From NCBI RefSeq assembly GCF_002455975.1, contig NZ_DKLM01000011.1, positions 5,494 through 10,927 on the forward strand: a stretch of 5,434 nucleotides of DNA, written 5' to 3'. Shown one piece after another: positions 1-4,994 of the stretch. The first letter of the stretch is position 1; each line of letters starts with the position of its first letter. Source of the DNA: Clostridium sp. UBA6640 (GTDB lineage Bacteria > Bacillota > Clostridia > Clostridiales > Clostridiaceae). The notes under the pieces are model-generated. The model worked only from the letters and a program-made list of their open reading frames with translations, was not told the DNA's origin and did no database searches. The position numbers and the translations under genes are program-made.

Positions 1-166
1 ACCATAATTCTTCATCTTTCATTTTTAATTTTTCATTAAGAAACCCTATAGTGCTGCAAAAATTAAAAAGCATATTAGGATTTTATACTCTTATATATAT
101 TTGAAGATAGAGAAGAATAGGGCGATAATTTTATAGAAGCTTTATTTATTTTCTTAATATTGAAAA

Positions 167-210
167 GCTATCATTTACTTTATTTTGTAGTATAATAAAG
201 TATGATAAGT
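167..210. repeat. Imperfect hairpin repeat
   Basis: TACTTTATT (176-184) is complementary to AATAAAGTA (194-202) with a 9-base loop. After a 2-base bulge the pairing continues with TATCA (169-173) against TGATA (203-207), giving about 14-15 paired bases. It shares the 12-mer ATTTACTTTATT (173-184) with the perfect inverted repeat that follows, so the two look like related copies. No U-tract follows on either strand, so it is not an intrinsic terminator. Confidence 0.6.
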
Positions 211-222
211 AGCATTAATAGT

Positions 223-280
223 TAGCTTTATAATAAAGTAAATGTAGTTAGGTATCGATATTTACTTTATTATAAAGCTA
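223..280. repeat. Perfect 21-bp inverted repeat, 16-base spacer
   Basis: The arm at 223-243 (starting TAGCTTTATAATAAAG) is the exact reverse complement of the arm at 260-280 (ending TTATTATAAAGCTA), with a 16-base spacer at 244-259. All 21 pairs are Watson-Crick. No T-run follows on either strand, so a terminator role is unlikely. No target-site duplication is seen at the ends. It lies 114 bases before the glycosyltransferase start and just upstream of a candidate -35. It could be a protein-binding site, a cruciform-forming element or the remnant of a miniature mobile element; the sequence alone does not decide. Confidence 0.8.
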
Positions 281-294
281 GGAATCATATATTT

Positions 295-323
295 TTGCAA
301 TTTATTTCTAATATATTTTTAAT
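295..323 (+). promoter_or_regulatory. Candidate sigma-A promoter for the glycosyltransferase gene
   Basis: TTGCAA (295-300, 4/6 to TTGACA) and TTTAAT (318-323, 5/6 to TATAAT) are separated by 17 bases. Transcription would begin near 330, leaving a leader of about 65 bases. In such AT-rich DNA chance matches are common. An isolated TATAAT at 356-361 has no good -35 at the right distance, so this pair is the better of two weak options. Confidence 0.3.
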
Positions 324-394
324 AAATCTATAAGTGATAACTAATAATGCAAGCTTATAATTAAGATATCTTCTAGAGATGGAGGTATTAATTT

Positions 395-1579
395 ATGAAG
401 ATATTAATAACAACAGATACATTTACACCAGTAGTTAATGGAGTTGTAACATCAACTATAAATTTATATAAAGAATTAAAATCACAAGGAAATGATGTAA
501 AAATAATAACTCTATCAAATAATGGTGAAACGTATATAGATGGAGATGTATATTATTTAAAATCAAAGCCAATATGGGTTTATCCTGAAGCTAGAAGAGT
601 TACATTTTCTATAACTAGTAATAATCTTATAAAAGAAATTATTGATTGGAAACCAGATATTATACATTCACAGTCTGAATTTTCTACAATGATTATTGCT
701 AGAAAAATAACTAAAGCTTTAGGTATACCATTAGTTCACACATATCATACAATGTATGAGGATTATCTTTCATATTTTTTGAAGGGAAAGGTAATAAATA
801 AAGAGAGAGCAGCTAAAATAATAAAAATGTTATTGGAAAAAGTAAATATAGTAATTGCTCCAACAGATAAAACAAAGAATGCTTTAATTGGTTATGGAGT
901 AGATGCACCAATTAAAGTTATACCAACAGGAATTAATTTGTCTCGCTTTATGGTAGATTTTAATGAATATGAAAGAATCAACTTAAGAGAAAGCATTGGT
1001 ATAAATAAAGAAGATAAGGTACTTGCTTATATAGGAAGAATAGCTCAAGAAAAAAATATAGAAGAAATTATTGAAAATTTTAAGTATATAATTGAAGAAG
1101 AAAAAAGGGCCAAGCTTTTAATAGTAGGTGGCGGGCCTTATCTAGATGTATTGAAAGAAGAAGCTACTAATTTAAACCTTTTGGATAATATAATTTTCAC
1201 TGGCATGGTAAAACCAGAGGATGTATATAAATATTATAAAATTTCTGATATGTTTGTTACTGCATCTACTAGTGAAACTCAGGGATTGACATATATAGAA
1301 GCATTAAGTTGTGGAACTCCTGTAGTATGTAGATATGATCAATGTATAGAAGAAGTAGTTATAGATGGTTATAATGGATATACTTATAATAGGGGAAAAG
1401 ATTTTGTATCTTTAATTCTTAACCTTTTAAAGGATGATGATTTAAGGAAAAAGTTTTCTTCAAATGCTTTGAGTAAATCCTATGAATATTCAAGTGAATT
1501 ATTTGGAATAAGAGTTTATGAACTATATAAAGAAGTTTATGGACAATCAGTTGATATAGATCTATTGGCAGCTAGATAA
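395..1579 (+). CDS. GT4-family glycosyltransferase (glycogen synthase-type GT-B fold)
   Basis: A 394-residue enzyme expected to transfer a sugar from an activated donor to a lipid or surface-glycan acceptor on the inner face of the membrane. Visible signatures are the N-terminal acceptor-side motif TDTFTPVVNGVVTS (7-20), a histidine-rich HTYHTMYEDY (115-124), IPTGINLSRF (176-185) opening the C-terminal domain, GRIAQEKN (214-221) and IVGGGP (243-248). The diagnostic E-x7-E pair is E294 and E302, within SETQGLTYIEALSCGTPVV (293-311). Length is normal for the family. There is no signal peptide or clear membrane span. The start is supported by GGAGGT (381-386) with an 8-base spacer. The N-terminus resembles the diacylglycerol glucosyltransferase/mannosyltransferase branch of GT4, but donor and acceptor cannot be fixed from sequence. 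It is a single-gene unit closed by its own terminator. Confidence 0.9.
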   Translation: MKILITTDTFTPVVNGVVTSTINLYKELKSQGNDVKIITLSNNGETYIDGDVYYLKSKPIWVYPEARRVTFSITSNNLIKEIIDWKPDIIHSQSEFSTMIIARKITKALGIPLVHTYHTMYEDYLSYFLKGKVINKERAAKIIKMLLEKVNIVIAPTDKTKNALIGYGVDAPIKVIPTGINLSRFMVDFNEYERINLRESIGINKEDKVLAYIGRIAQEKNIEEIIENFKYIIEEEKRAKLLIVGGGPYLDVLKEEATNLNLLDNIIFTGMVKPEDVYKYYKISDMFVTASTSETQGLTYIEALSCGTPVVCRYDQCIEEVVIDGYNGYTYNRGKDFVSLILNLLKDDDLRKKFSSNALSKSYEYSSELFGIRVYELYKEVYGQSVDIDLLAAR

Positions 1580-1614
1580 GACTATGAGGGATTATAATCT
1601 CTTATAGTCTTTTA
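1579..1614 (+). terminator. Intrinsic terminator of the glycosyltransferase gene
   Basis: A stem of about 14 bp pairs AGACTATGAGGGAT (1579-1592) with ATCTCTTATAGTCT (1597-1610), including two G-U pairs and a 4-base loop, followed by TTTT (1610-1613). The first stem base is the last base of the TAA stop codon (1577-1579). It separates the glycosyltransferase from the repair operon. Confidence 0.85.
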
Positions 1615-1628
1615 TTATGTATATATTT

Positions 1629-1656
1629 TTGATATGATTTATGGAGAATCTAAAAT
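1629..1656 (+). promoter_or_regulatory. Sigma-A-type promoter of the uvrC-like/rarA operon
   Basis: TTGATA (1629-1634, 5/6) and TAAAAT (1651-1656, 5/6) are separated by 16 bases, placed right after the preceding terminator. Transcription would begin near 1663, about 37 bases before the GTG start at 1700. This rules against upstream in-frame ATGs at 1634 and within the promoter. No SOS/LexA-like box was recognised next to it. Confidence 0.55.
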
Positions 1657-1699
1657 TTATAAATATATTAGAGATATGTTGATTTCTGGAGGAATAATA

Positions 1700-2773
1700 G
1701 TGAAGCAAAAAGTTAAAAATTTAAAGGAATGTCCAGGTGTATATTTGATGAAAGATAGCTCAAATATAGTTATATATGTTGGAAAATCTAAAAATTTAAA
1801 GAGGAGAGTATCTAGTTACTTTGGAAATAAGAATCATAAGAGTAGCAAAGTTCAAAAGCTTGTGAAAAATATTCATGATTTTGAATATATAACTACAGAT
1901 ACAGAATTAGAGGCTTTACTATTAGAATGTAAATTAATTAGAACATATAAACCAACTTACAATAAATTATTAAAGAATAATGAAAGATATCCCTATATAA
2001 AAATAACTGTTAAAGAAGAGTTTCCTAGAGTAGTTTTATGCTATGAAAAATATGATGATGGGGATTTATATTATGGACCTTTTACTAACTTTAATGCAAC
2101 TTATCAAGCAGTTAATAGCATAATAGATATAACTAAAATACGAAAGTGCAGTAGTATATCTAAATCTGCTTGCTTAAATTATAATTTAAATCTTTGTTTA
2201 GGGGCTTGCATAGATAAAGATATTAGAAATAAGTATATGGAAGAAATAAAAGTTATAATAAATTATCTATCTCTTAAAGATGATAAATTAATAGAAAGAT
2301 TTAATGCTTTAATGGAAAGTTCAGTACTTGAATTAAACTTTGAGCTAGCAGCAAAAATAAGAGATGATTTAGGTAGAGTTAGATATTTAAAACAAGACTT
2401 ATATAATTTAGTTCTATTAAACAGTAATAGAAGGCTAGTTGCTATTGAACATATTGATGAGAATCGTATAAAGATATTTTGTCTATATAATAACGATATA
2501 TTATATAAAGAGAAATATTTGGTGAATGATATCAACATAAGTTTTATGACAAAAATGATCTTTAGTTTATTTAATACTGGAAATAGAGAATTAGATAATA
2601 TAGATTTAAAAGAAGTTATAGATGAAGTCATGATAATAAACTCTTATTTAAAAAACAATCACATTGATTATTTTGAAGTAAAAGATGATATCATAGATGA
2701 AAAAAAATTTACAATTGAAATAAAAGAATTTATAAAAAAAACCATTCATAAAAAAGGTAGGGTGATACTATGA
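1700..2773 (+). CDS. Short UvrC-like GIY-YIG nuclease (N-terminal half of UvrC only)
   Basis: A 357-residue relative of excinuclease subunit C. In UvrC the GIY-YIG domain makes the 3' incision beside a DNA lesion. Visible here are GVY (13-15), YVG (26-28), R36, E76 in EALLLE and N88, all at the places expected for GIY-YIG catalysis. YPYIKIT (97-103) and YYGPF (124-128) are UvrC-type landmarks. Cysteines 150, 158, 166 and 170 match the conserved UvrC cluster reported to hold a 4Fe-4S centre. A UVR (UvrB-binding) motif lies near 202-230 with LNFELAAKIRDDL. Full UvrC is about 600 residues; this one ends before the RNase H-like 5' nuclease and the HhH tail, recalling E. coli Cho but longer. The GTG start is chosen because GGAGG (1688-1692) sits 7 bases upstream and the protein then opens like UvrC; an in-frame ATG at 1634 lacks a ribosome site and lies in the promoter. 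The stop overlaps rarA by ATGA. Whether it supplements a full UvrC elsewhere is unknown. Confidence 0.88.
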   Translation: MKQKVKNLKECPGVYLMKDSSNIVIYVGKSKNLKRRVSSYFGNKNHKSSKVQKLVKNIHDFEYITTDTELEALLLECKLIRTYKPTYNKLLKNNERYPYIKITVKEEFPRVVLCYEKYDDGDLYYGPFTNFNATYQAVNSIIDITKIRKCSSISKSACLNYNLNLCLGACIDKDIRNKYMEEIKVIINYLSLKDDKLIERFNALMESSVLELNFELAAKIRDDLGRVRYLKQDLYNLVLLNSNRRLVAIEHIDENRIKIFCLYNNDILYKEKYLVNDINISFMTKMIFSLFNTGNRELDNIDLKEVIDEVMIINSYLKNNHIDYFEVKDDIIDEKKFTIEIKEFIKKTIHKKGRVIL

Positions 2774-4122
2774 CCTTTGAAAATATAAGCTTATTTGATA
2801 TGGATAATAGAAATAATGATTCTTCCGCACCTTTAGCAGAGAGAATGAAGCCTAAAACCTTAGGGGAATACATTGGACAAGAACATATTTTAGCTCCTGG
2901 AAAATTACTTTATAGAGCCATTCAATCAGATAGGTTTACTTCTTTAATATTATACGGGCCTCCAGGAACGGGGAAAACAAGTTTAGCTACAGTAATTGCT
3001 AGTAGTACGAAAGCTAATTTTAAATCTATAAATGCAGTTACAAGTAATCTTAAAGAACTAAGGGAGATAATAGATTTTGCACTAGATAATCTAAAAATGT
3101 ACAATAAGAAGACAATACTATTTATTGATGAAATACATAGATTTAATAAAAGTCAGCAAGATGCACTCCTTCCTCATGTGGAAAAAGGAGTGGTAATTTT
3201 AATTGGTGCTACTACAGAGAATCCTTTTTTTGAAGTAAATAAAGCCTTATTATCTAGATCTATGGTCTTTCAGTTAGAAACATTAAATGAAAAGCATATA
3301 GAAAAATTAATATTAAAAACATTAGAAGATAAAGATAATGGTTATGGTAATATAAAGATTAATTTAACTAAAGGTGCAATGGAGTTTTTATGTATTACAT
3401 CTAATGGTGATGGCAGAAGAGCATTAAATGCATTAGAATTAGCAGTTCTCACTACCAATAAAGATAGTGATGGAATAATAAATATTGATTTAGATGTTAT
3501 TGAAGAATGCATTCAACGAAAACATATTACCTATGATAAAAATAGTGATAATCATTATGATATTATATCTGCTTTTATTAAAAGTATGAGAGGGTCTGAT
3601 CCTGATGCAGCAGTGCATTATCTCGCTAGAATGTTATATGCCGGTGAAGATATAGAGTTTATTGCTCGAAGGATTTTAATAGCTGCTTCAGAAGATGTAG
3701 GAAATGCAGATCCTTATGCGCTATTAGTAGCAAAAGCTGCAATGGACTCAGTTAAAGTTATAGGAATGCCGGAAGCTAGAATCATATTATCTCAAGCGGT
3801 AACCTATATAGCTTCTGCACCAAAAAGTAATGCAGCTTACTTAGCAATAAATGAAGCTCTTAAAGATGTAGAACATGGAGAAATTGGAGAAGTACCCTTA
3901 GCTTTAAGAGAAAAAGGCTATAGTGGAGCAGAGAGATTATATAGTAATTCTGATAAATATCTTTATCCTCATGATTATAATAATCATTATGTTAAGCAAC
4001 AATATCTACCAGATAAAATAAAGGATAGAAAATATTATAGGCCAACTCAAATGGGGTATGAAAATAAGTTGAAAGAGAGACTTATAAGGTTAAAATCGAT
4101 AGAGAATGTACAGCATAAGTAA
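2770..4122 (+). CDS. rarA: Replication-associated recombination protein A (RarA/MgsA), AAA+ ATPase
   Basis: A 450-residue full-length member of the RarA/MgsA/WRNIP1 family, related to clamp-loader and RuvB ATPases; it acts as a tetramer at stalled replication forks and gaps. Domains in order: the family N-terminus PLAERMKPKTLGEYIGQEHI (21-40), Walker A GPPGTGKTS (63-71), Walker B ILFIDEIHRF (116-125), sensor 1 GATTENP (146-152), an arginine finger at SR (162-163), sensor 2 GDGRRALNALE (213-223), then the helical tetramerisation and MgsA C-terminal region with SMRGSDPDAAVHYLARML (272-289) and the ending QYLPD...YYRPTQMGYE. No key residue is missing. Translation starts at an ATG overlapping the previous stop (ATGA), with AGGGTG (2759-2764) as ribosome site, so it is translationally coupled to the UvrC-like gene. 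In Bacillus subtilis the homologue yrvN sits beside cymR; that neighbour is absent here. Confidence 0.96.
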   Translation: MTFENISLFDMDNRNNDSSAPLAERMKPKTLGEYIGQEHILAPGKLLYRAIQSDRFTSLILYGPPGTGKTSLATVIASSTKANFKSINAVTSNLKELREIIDFALDNLKMYNKKTILFIDEIHRFNKSQQDALLPHVEKGVVILIGATTENPFFEVNKALLSRSMVFQLETLNEKHIEKLILKTLEDKDNGYGNIKINLTKGAMEFLCITSNGDGRRALNALELAVLTTNKDSDGIINIDLDVIEECIQRKHITYDKNSDNHYDIISAFIKSMRGSDPDAAVHYLARMLYAGEDIEFIARRILIAASEDVGNADPYALLVAKAAMDSVKVIGMPEARIILSQAVTYIASAPKSNAAYLAINEALKDVEHGEIGEVPLALREKGYSGAERLYSNSDKYLYPHDYNNHYVKQQYLPDKIKDRKYYRPTQMGYENKLKERLIRLKSIENVQHK

Positions 4123-4138
4123 GATGCTGTATTTTTTT
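4109..4138 (+). terminator. Intrinsic terminator of the repair operon
   Basis: TACAGCAT (4109-4116) pairs perfectly with ATGCTGTA (4124-4131) around a 7-base loop and is followed by seven Ts (4132-4138). The loop contains the rarA stop codon (4120-4122), so the last codons of rarA form the ascending arm. Confidence 0.9.
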
Positions 4139-4183
4139 ATATGATTAAATAAATATGATAATTAAAATCTTAAATTTGGGCAT

Positions 4184-4213
4184 AAAAAAAATCCTCAATT
4201 TTAATAGAGAATT
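4184..4213 (-). terminator. Minus-strand intrinsic terminator facing rarA
   Basis: Read on the minus strand, AATTCTC (4213-4207) pairs with GAGGATT (4196-4190) through seven pairs including one G-U, around a 10-base loop. The run of Ts follows directly (the eight As at 4184-4191 on the plus strand). It faces the rarA terminator and marks the 3' end of the leftward unit that begins near 4477. Confidence 0.65.
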
Positions 4214-4219
4214 GCTTAC

Positions 4220-4357
4220 ATTTATAAATTGTGAATTGAAAAGTCGTGACTTGAGTCACGATGACTTAAAATTTTAAGTAAAATATACATTAGGGTTATT
4301 TTGTAAATTTAAAATACATAGTATAGTATTTTCTATTTTCAATTCCAATTTAAAAAT
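4220..4357. repeat. Long-range inverted repeat with nested hairpins
   Basis: On the plus strand AAATTG (4226-4231) and GAATTGAAAA (4233-4242) pair with TTTTCAATTC (4336-4345) and CAATTT (4346-4351): 16 bp interrupted by one bulged base at 4232. Past one more pair and one mismatch, four further pairs (4220-4223 with 4354-4357) bring the stem to about 21 bp. Nested inside are the perfect 16-base palindrome ACTTAAAATTTTAAGT (4264-4279), the GC-richer hairpin TCGTGAC-TTGA-GTCACGA (4244-4261), and AAAATAC/GTATTTT (4311-4317 with 4326-4332). Confidence 0.75.
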
Positions 4358-4373
4358 TATTCTTTGATGTCTA

Positions 4374-4442
4374 TTAACCTATGCTTTCTTCTAGGCATTC
4401 TTCAATAACATCTACAGTTATTATAAAAGTTGTATCTTTCAT
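4374..4442 (-). CDS. 22-residue acidic small protein or leader peptide
   Basis: A minus-strand ORF of 22 codons plus TAA begins with MKDTTFIITVDVIEECLEE. Translation is well supported: AAGGAGG (4456-4450) stands 7 bases before the ATG, and a near-consensus promoter lies about 42 bases upstream. The peptide has six or seven acidic residues against one lysine, one cysteine, and a short hydrophobic stretch (FIITVDVI) too short and too charged for a membrane span. The stop is followed at once by an in-frame TAG, and no continuation was found in the other frames, so a simple frameshifted gene is not evident. It is unrecognised: it could be a true microprotein, a regulatory leader ORF or the start of a decayed gene. 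Confidence 0.5.
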   Translation of the reverse strand: MKDTTFIITVDVIEECLEESIG

Positions 4443-4468
4443 TTGATTTCCTCCTTTTCAATATTGTT

Positions 4469-4518
4469 TTATTGTTACACTATATTATAAACTCTTATTT
4501 TAAAAAAGTCAACAATAA
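4469..4518. repeat. 8-bp inverted repeat flanking the minus-strand promoter (possible operator)
   Basis: TTATTGTT (4469-4476) and its reverse complement AACAATAA (4511-4518) lie on either side of the promoter. One arm overlaps the -35 and the other begins at the predicted transcription start. That placement suits a repressor binding both half-sites, but the arms are short and AT-rich, so chance is possible. Confidence 0.35.
4484..4512 (-). promoter_or_regulatory. Strong minus-strand sigma-A promoter
   Basis: Read on the minus strand: TTGACT (4512-4507, 5/6), a 17-base spacer, then TATAAT (4489-4484, 6/6). This is the best promoter in the window. The predicted start near 4477 leaves a 35-base leader before the 22-codon ORF. 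Confidence 0.75.
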
Positions 4519-4586
4519 AATATAAATATATCTATTAAAATTTTTATCATATGAGATGATGCTATAAAAAGAAGTTATCTATATGT

Positions 4587-4626
4587 TAAAAAGTTTAATG
4601 GATTTATAATTAAAATAAACTTTTTA
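4587..4626. repeat. 11-bp inverted repeat, 18-base spacer
   Basis: TAAAAAGTTTA (4587-4597) is the exact reverse complement of TAAACTTTTTA (4616-4626). The only T-run is inside the right arm, so it makes a poor terminator and no gene ends nearby. It may be a regulatory site between the divergent units, or chance in AT-rich DNA. Confidence 0.45.
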
Positions 4627-4702
4627 GAAGCTTAAATTATAAGGGCATTATATAGGAATTAAAAATTATATATATTAAAATATGAAGTCTATGTAATATA
4701 AT

Positions 4703-4730
4703 TTGAATAATTGAACATCTTAATTATATA
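4703..4730 (+). promoter_or_regulatory. Weak candidate promoter for the DUF1292 gene
   Basis: TTGAAT (4703-4708, 4/6) and TATATA (4725-4730, 4/6) are 16 bases apart. An alternative is the perfect TATAAT at 4697-4702, with only TTAAAA (4675-4680) as -35. TGAATA (4704-4709) also matches the forespore sigma-G -35, but the matching -10 is poor. A start somewhere in 4707-4740 is likely; the exact promoter is not settled. Confidence 0.25.
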
Positions 4731-4756
4731 TAAGTAAATATTGAGGAGGAGTAAAA

Positions 4757-4990
4757 ATGACTCATAATGAAATATTTAAAATTCAAGATACTCATGGCAA
4801 TGATGTGGAAATGGAATTAATTGATCTAATTAAGATGGATAATAAAGAATACATTATTGCAGGACCTAAAAATTCCAATGAAGCATATGCTTATAGAGTG
4901 ACTAGACTAGGGGAAGAAATACAATATACTTCAATAGGTACAGGCGACGAATTTAACAGAGTTCTCAGAAAATATAATGAAGGAGAGTAA
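4757..4990 (+). CDS. DUF1292 (YrzB-type) small protein
   Basis: A 77-residue acidic protein of the DUF1292 family, whose function is not established. Family features seen are an N-terminal strand followed by DTHGNDVEMELIDLIKMDNKEYII (11-34), the same order as the usual 'D-E-G-N-E-hydrophobic ... DGKEY' pattern, then AYAYRVTRLGEEIQYTSI (43-60) and the closing EFNRVLRKYNE (65-75). Length is close to the family norm. There is no signal peptide or membrane span, so it should be cytosolic. The start is fixed by GAGGAGGAG (4743-4751) just upstream. The next small gene begins 4 bases after its stop, so the pair is probably co-translated. In Bacillus, yrzB lies beside the Holliday-junction resolvase homologue yrrK; that context is missing here, which hints at a second copy (inference). 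Confidence 0.85.
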   Translation: MTHNEIFKIQDTHGNDVEMELIDLIKMDNKEYIIAGPKNSNEAYAYRVTRLGEEIQYTSIGTGDEFNRVLRKYNEGE

Positions 4991-4994
4991 GCTT

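Larger units (their letters stand above)
1..394. other. Non-coding leader region upstream of the glycosyltransferase gene
   Basis: No convincing gene is visible in this 394-base stretch. Reading frames at the left edge are short: a minus-strand frame is open from an ATG at 73 to the window edge, and a plus-strand frame is open from 3 to 104. Neither has a ribosome binding site. From 167 to 280 there are two successive hairpin-forming repeats, listed separately. From 281 to 394 there is a weak promoter candidate and then the GGAGGT (381-386) of the glycosyltransferase. A small perfect palindrome, AAGATATCTT (363-372), lies just before that site. No riboswitch or T-box motif was recognised. Confidence 0.6.
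4184..4477 (-). ncRNA. Candidate structured small RNA / dual-function transcript
   Basis: A complete minus-strand transcription unit of about 290 nt is predicted, from a strong promoter (4484-4512) to an intrinsic terminator (4184-4213). Its first part carries a 22-codon ORF (4442-4374) with a strong ribosome site. After a 16-base spacer comes a region closed by a long stem (4357-4336 with 4242-4220). Inside it are hairpins at 4332-4311, 4279-4264 and 4261-4244 (TCGTGAC-TCAA-GTCACGA), joined by short linkers plus one 31-base linker; six bases later the terminator starts. I recognise no known RNA family. No reverse transcriptase, Cas or transposase gene lies beside it. The transcript ends are predicted from motifs only. 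Confidence 0.5.
4519..4740. other. Divergent intergenic spacer
   Basis: An AT-rich stretch between the leftward small RNA/peptide unit and the rightward DUF1292 gene. No ORF with a ribosome site is present on either strand. It holds the 11-bp inverted repeat at 4587-4626 and weak promoter-like hexamers before the DUF1292 gene. Nothing else was recognised. Confidence 0.6.

Noticed and set aside
1..73. Possible partial minus-strand gene running off the left edge from an ATG at 73
   Set aside because: The frame is open to the edge, but there is no Shine-Dalgarno before the ATG at 73 or at 22 and no promoter at a usable distance; 24 codons are too few to judge.
3..104. Plus-strand frame open from the left edge to a TGA at 102-104, as the end of an upstream gene
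   Set aside because: Only 33 codons, no recognisable protein character and no terminator after it.
223..280. Intrinsic terminator reading of the perfect inverted repeat
   Set aside because: No T-run follows on either strand and no gene ends next to it.
1634..1699. 22-codon upstream extension of the UvrC-like protein
   Set aside because: No ribosome site before the ATG at 1634, overlap with a good promoter, and no resemblance to UvrC N-termini; the GTG at 1700 has GGAGG at the right distance.
2263..2631. Minus-strand 122-codon ORF opposite the UvrC-like gene
   Set aside because: It lies wholly antisense within a well-supported gene, has no ribosome binding site, and its Ser/Leu/Ile/Phe-rich translation is typical of the complement of AT-rich coding sequence.
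2922..3104. Minus-strand 60-codon ORF opposite rarA
   Set aside because: It is antisense to the Walker A region of rarA; no start signals, and its sequence is a shadow of the real frame.
4184..4512. Retron, group II intron or CRISPR-associated RNA
   Set aside because: Although the region has long inverted arms and hairpins, no reverse transcriptase, maturase or Cas gene is in the window and there are no direct repeats with spacers.
4704..4735. Sigma-G promoter for the DUF1292 gene
   Set aside because: TGAATA matches the -35, but nothing at 17-18 bases fits the CATnnTA -10; chance -35 matches are common in this composition.
4977..4994. ATG at 4977 as start of the small hydrophilic protein
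   Set aside because: No ribosome site upstream and a 14-base overlap with the DUF1292 gene; ATGs at 4995 and 5007 both have good sites.
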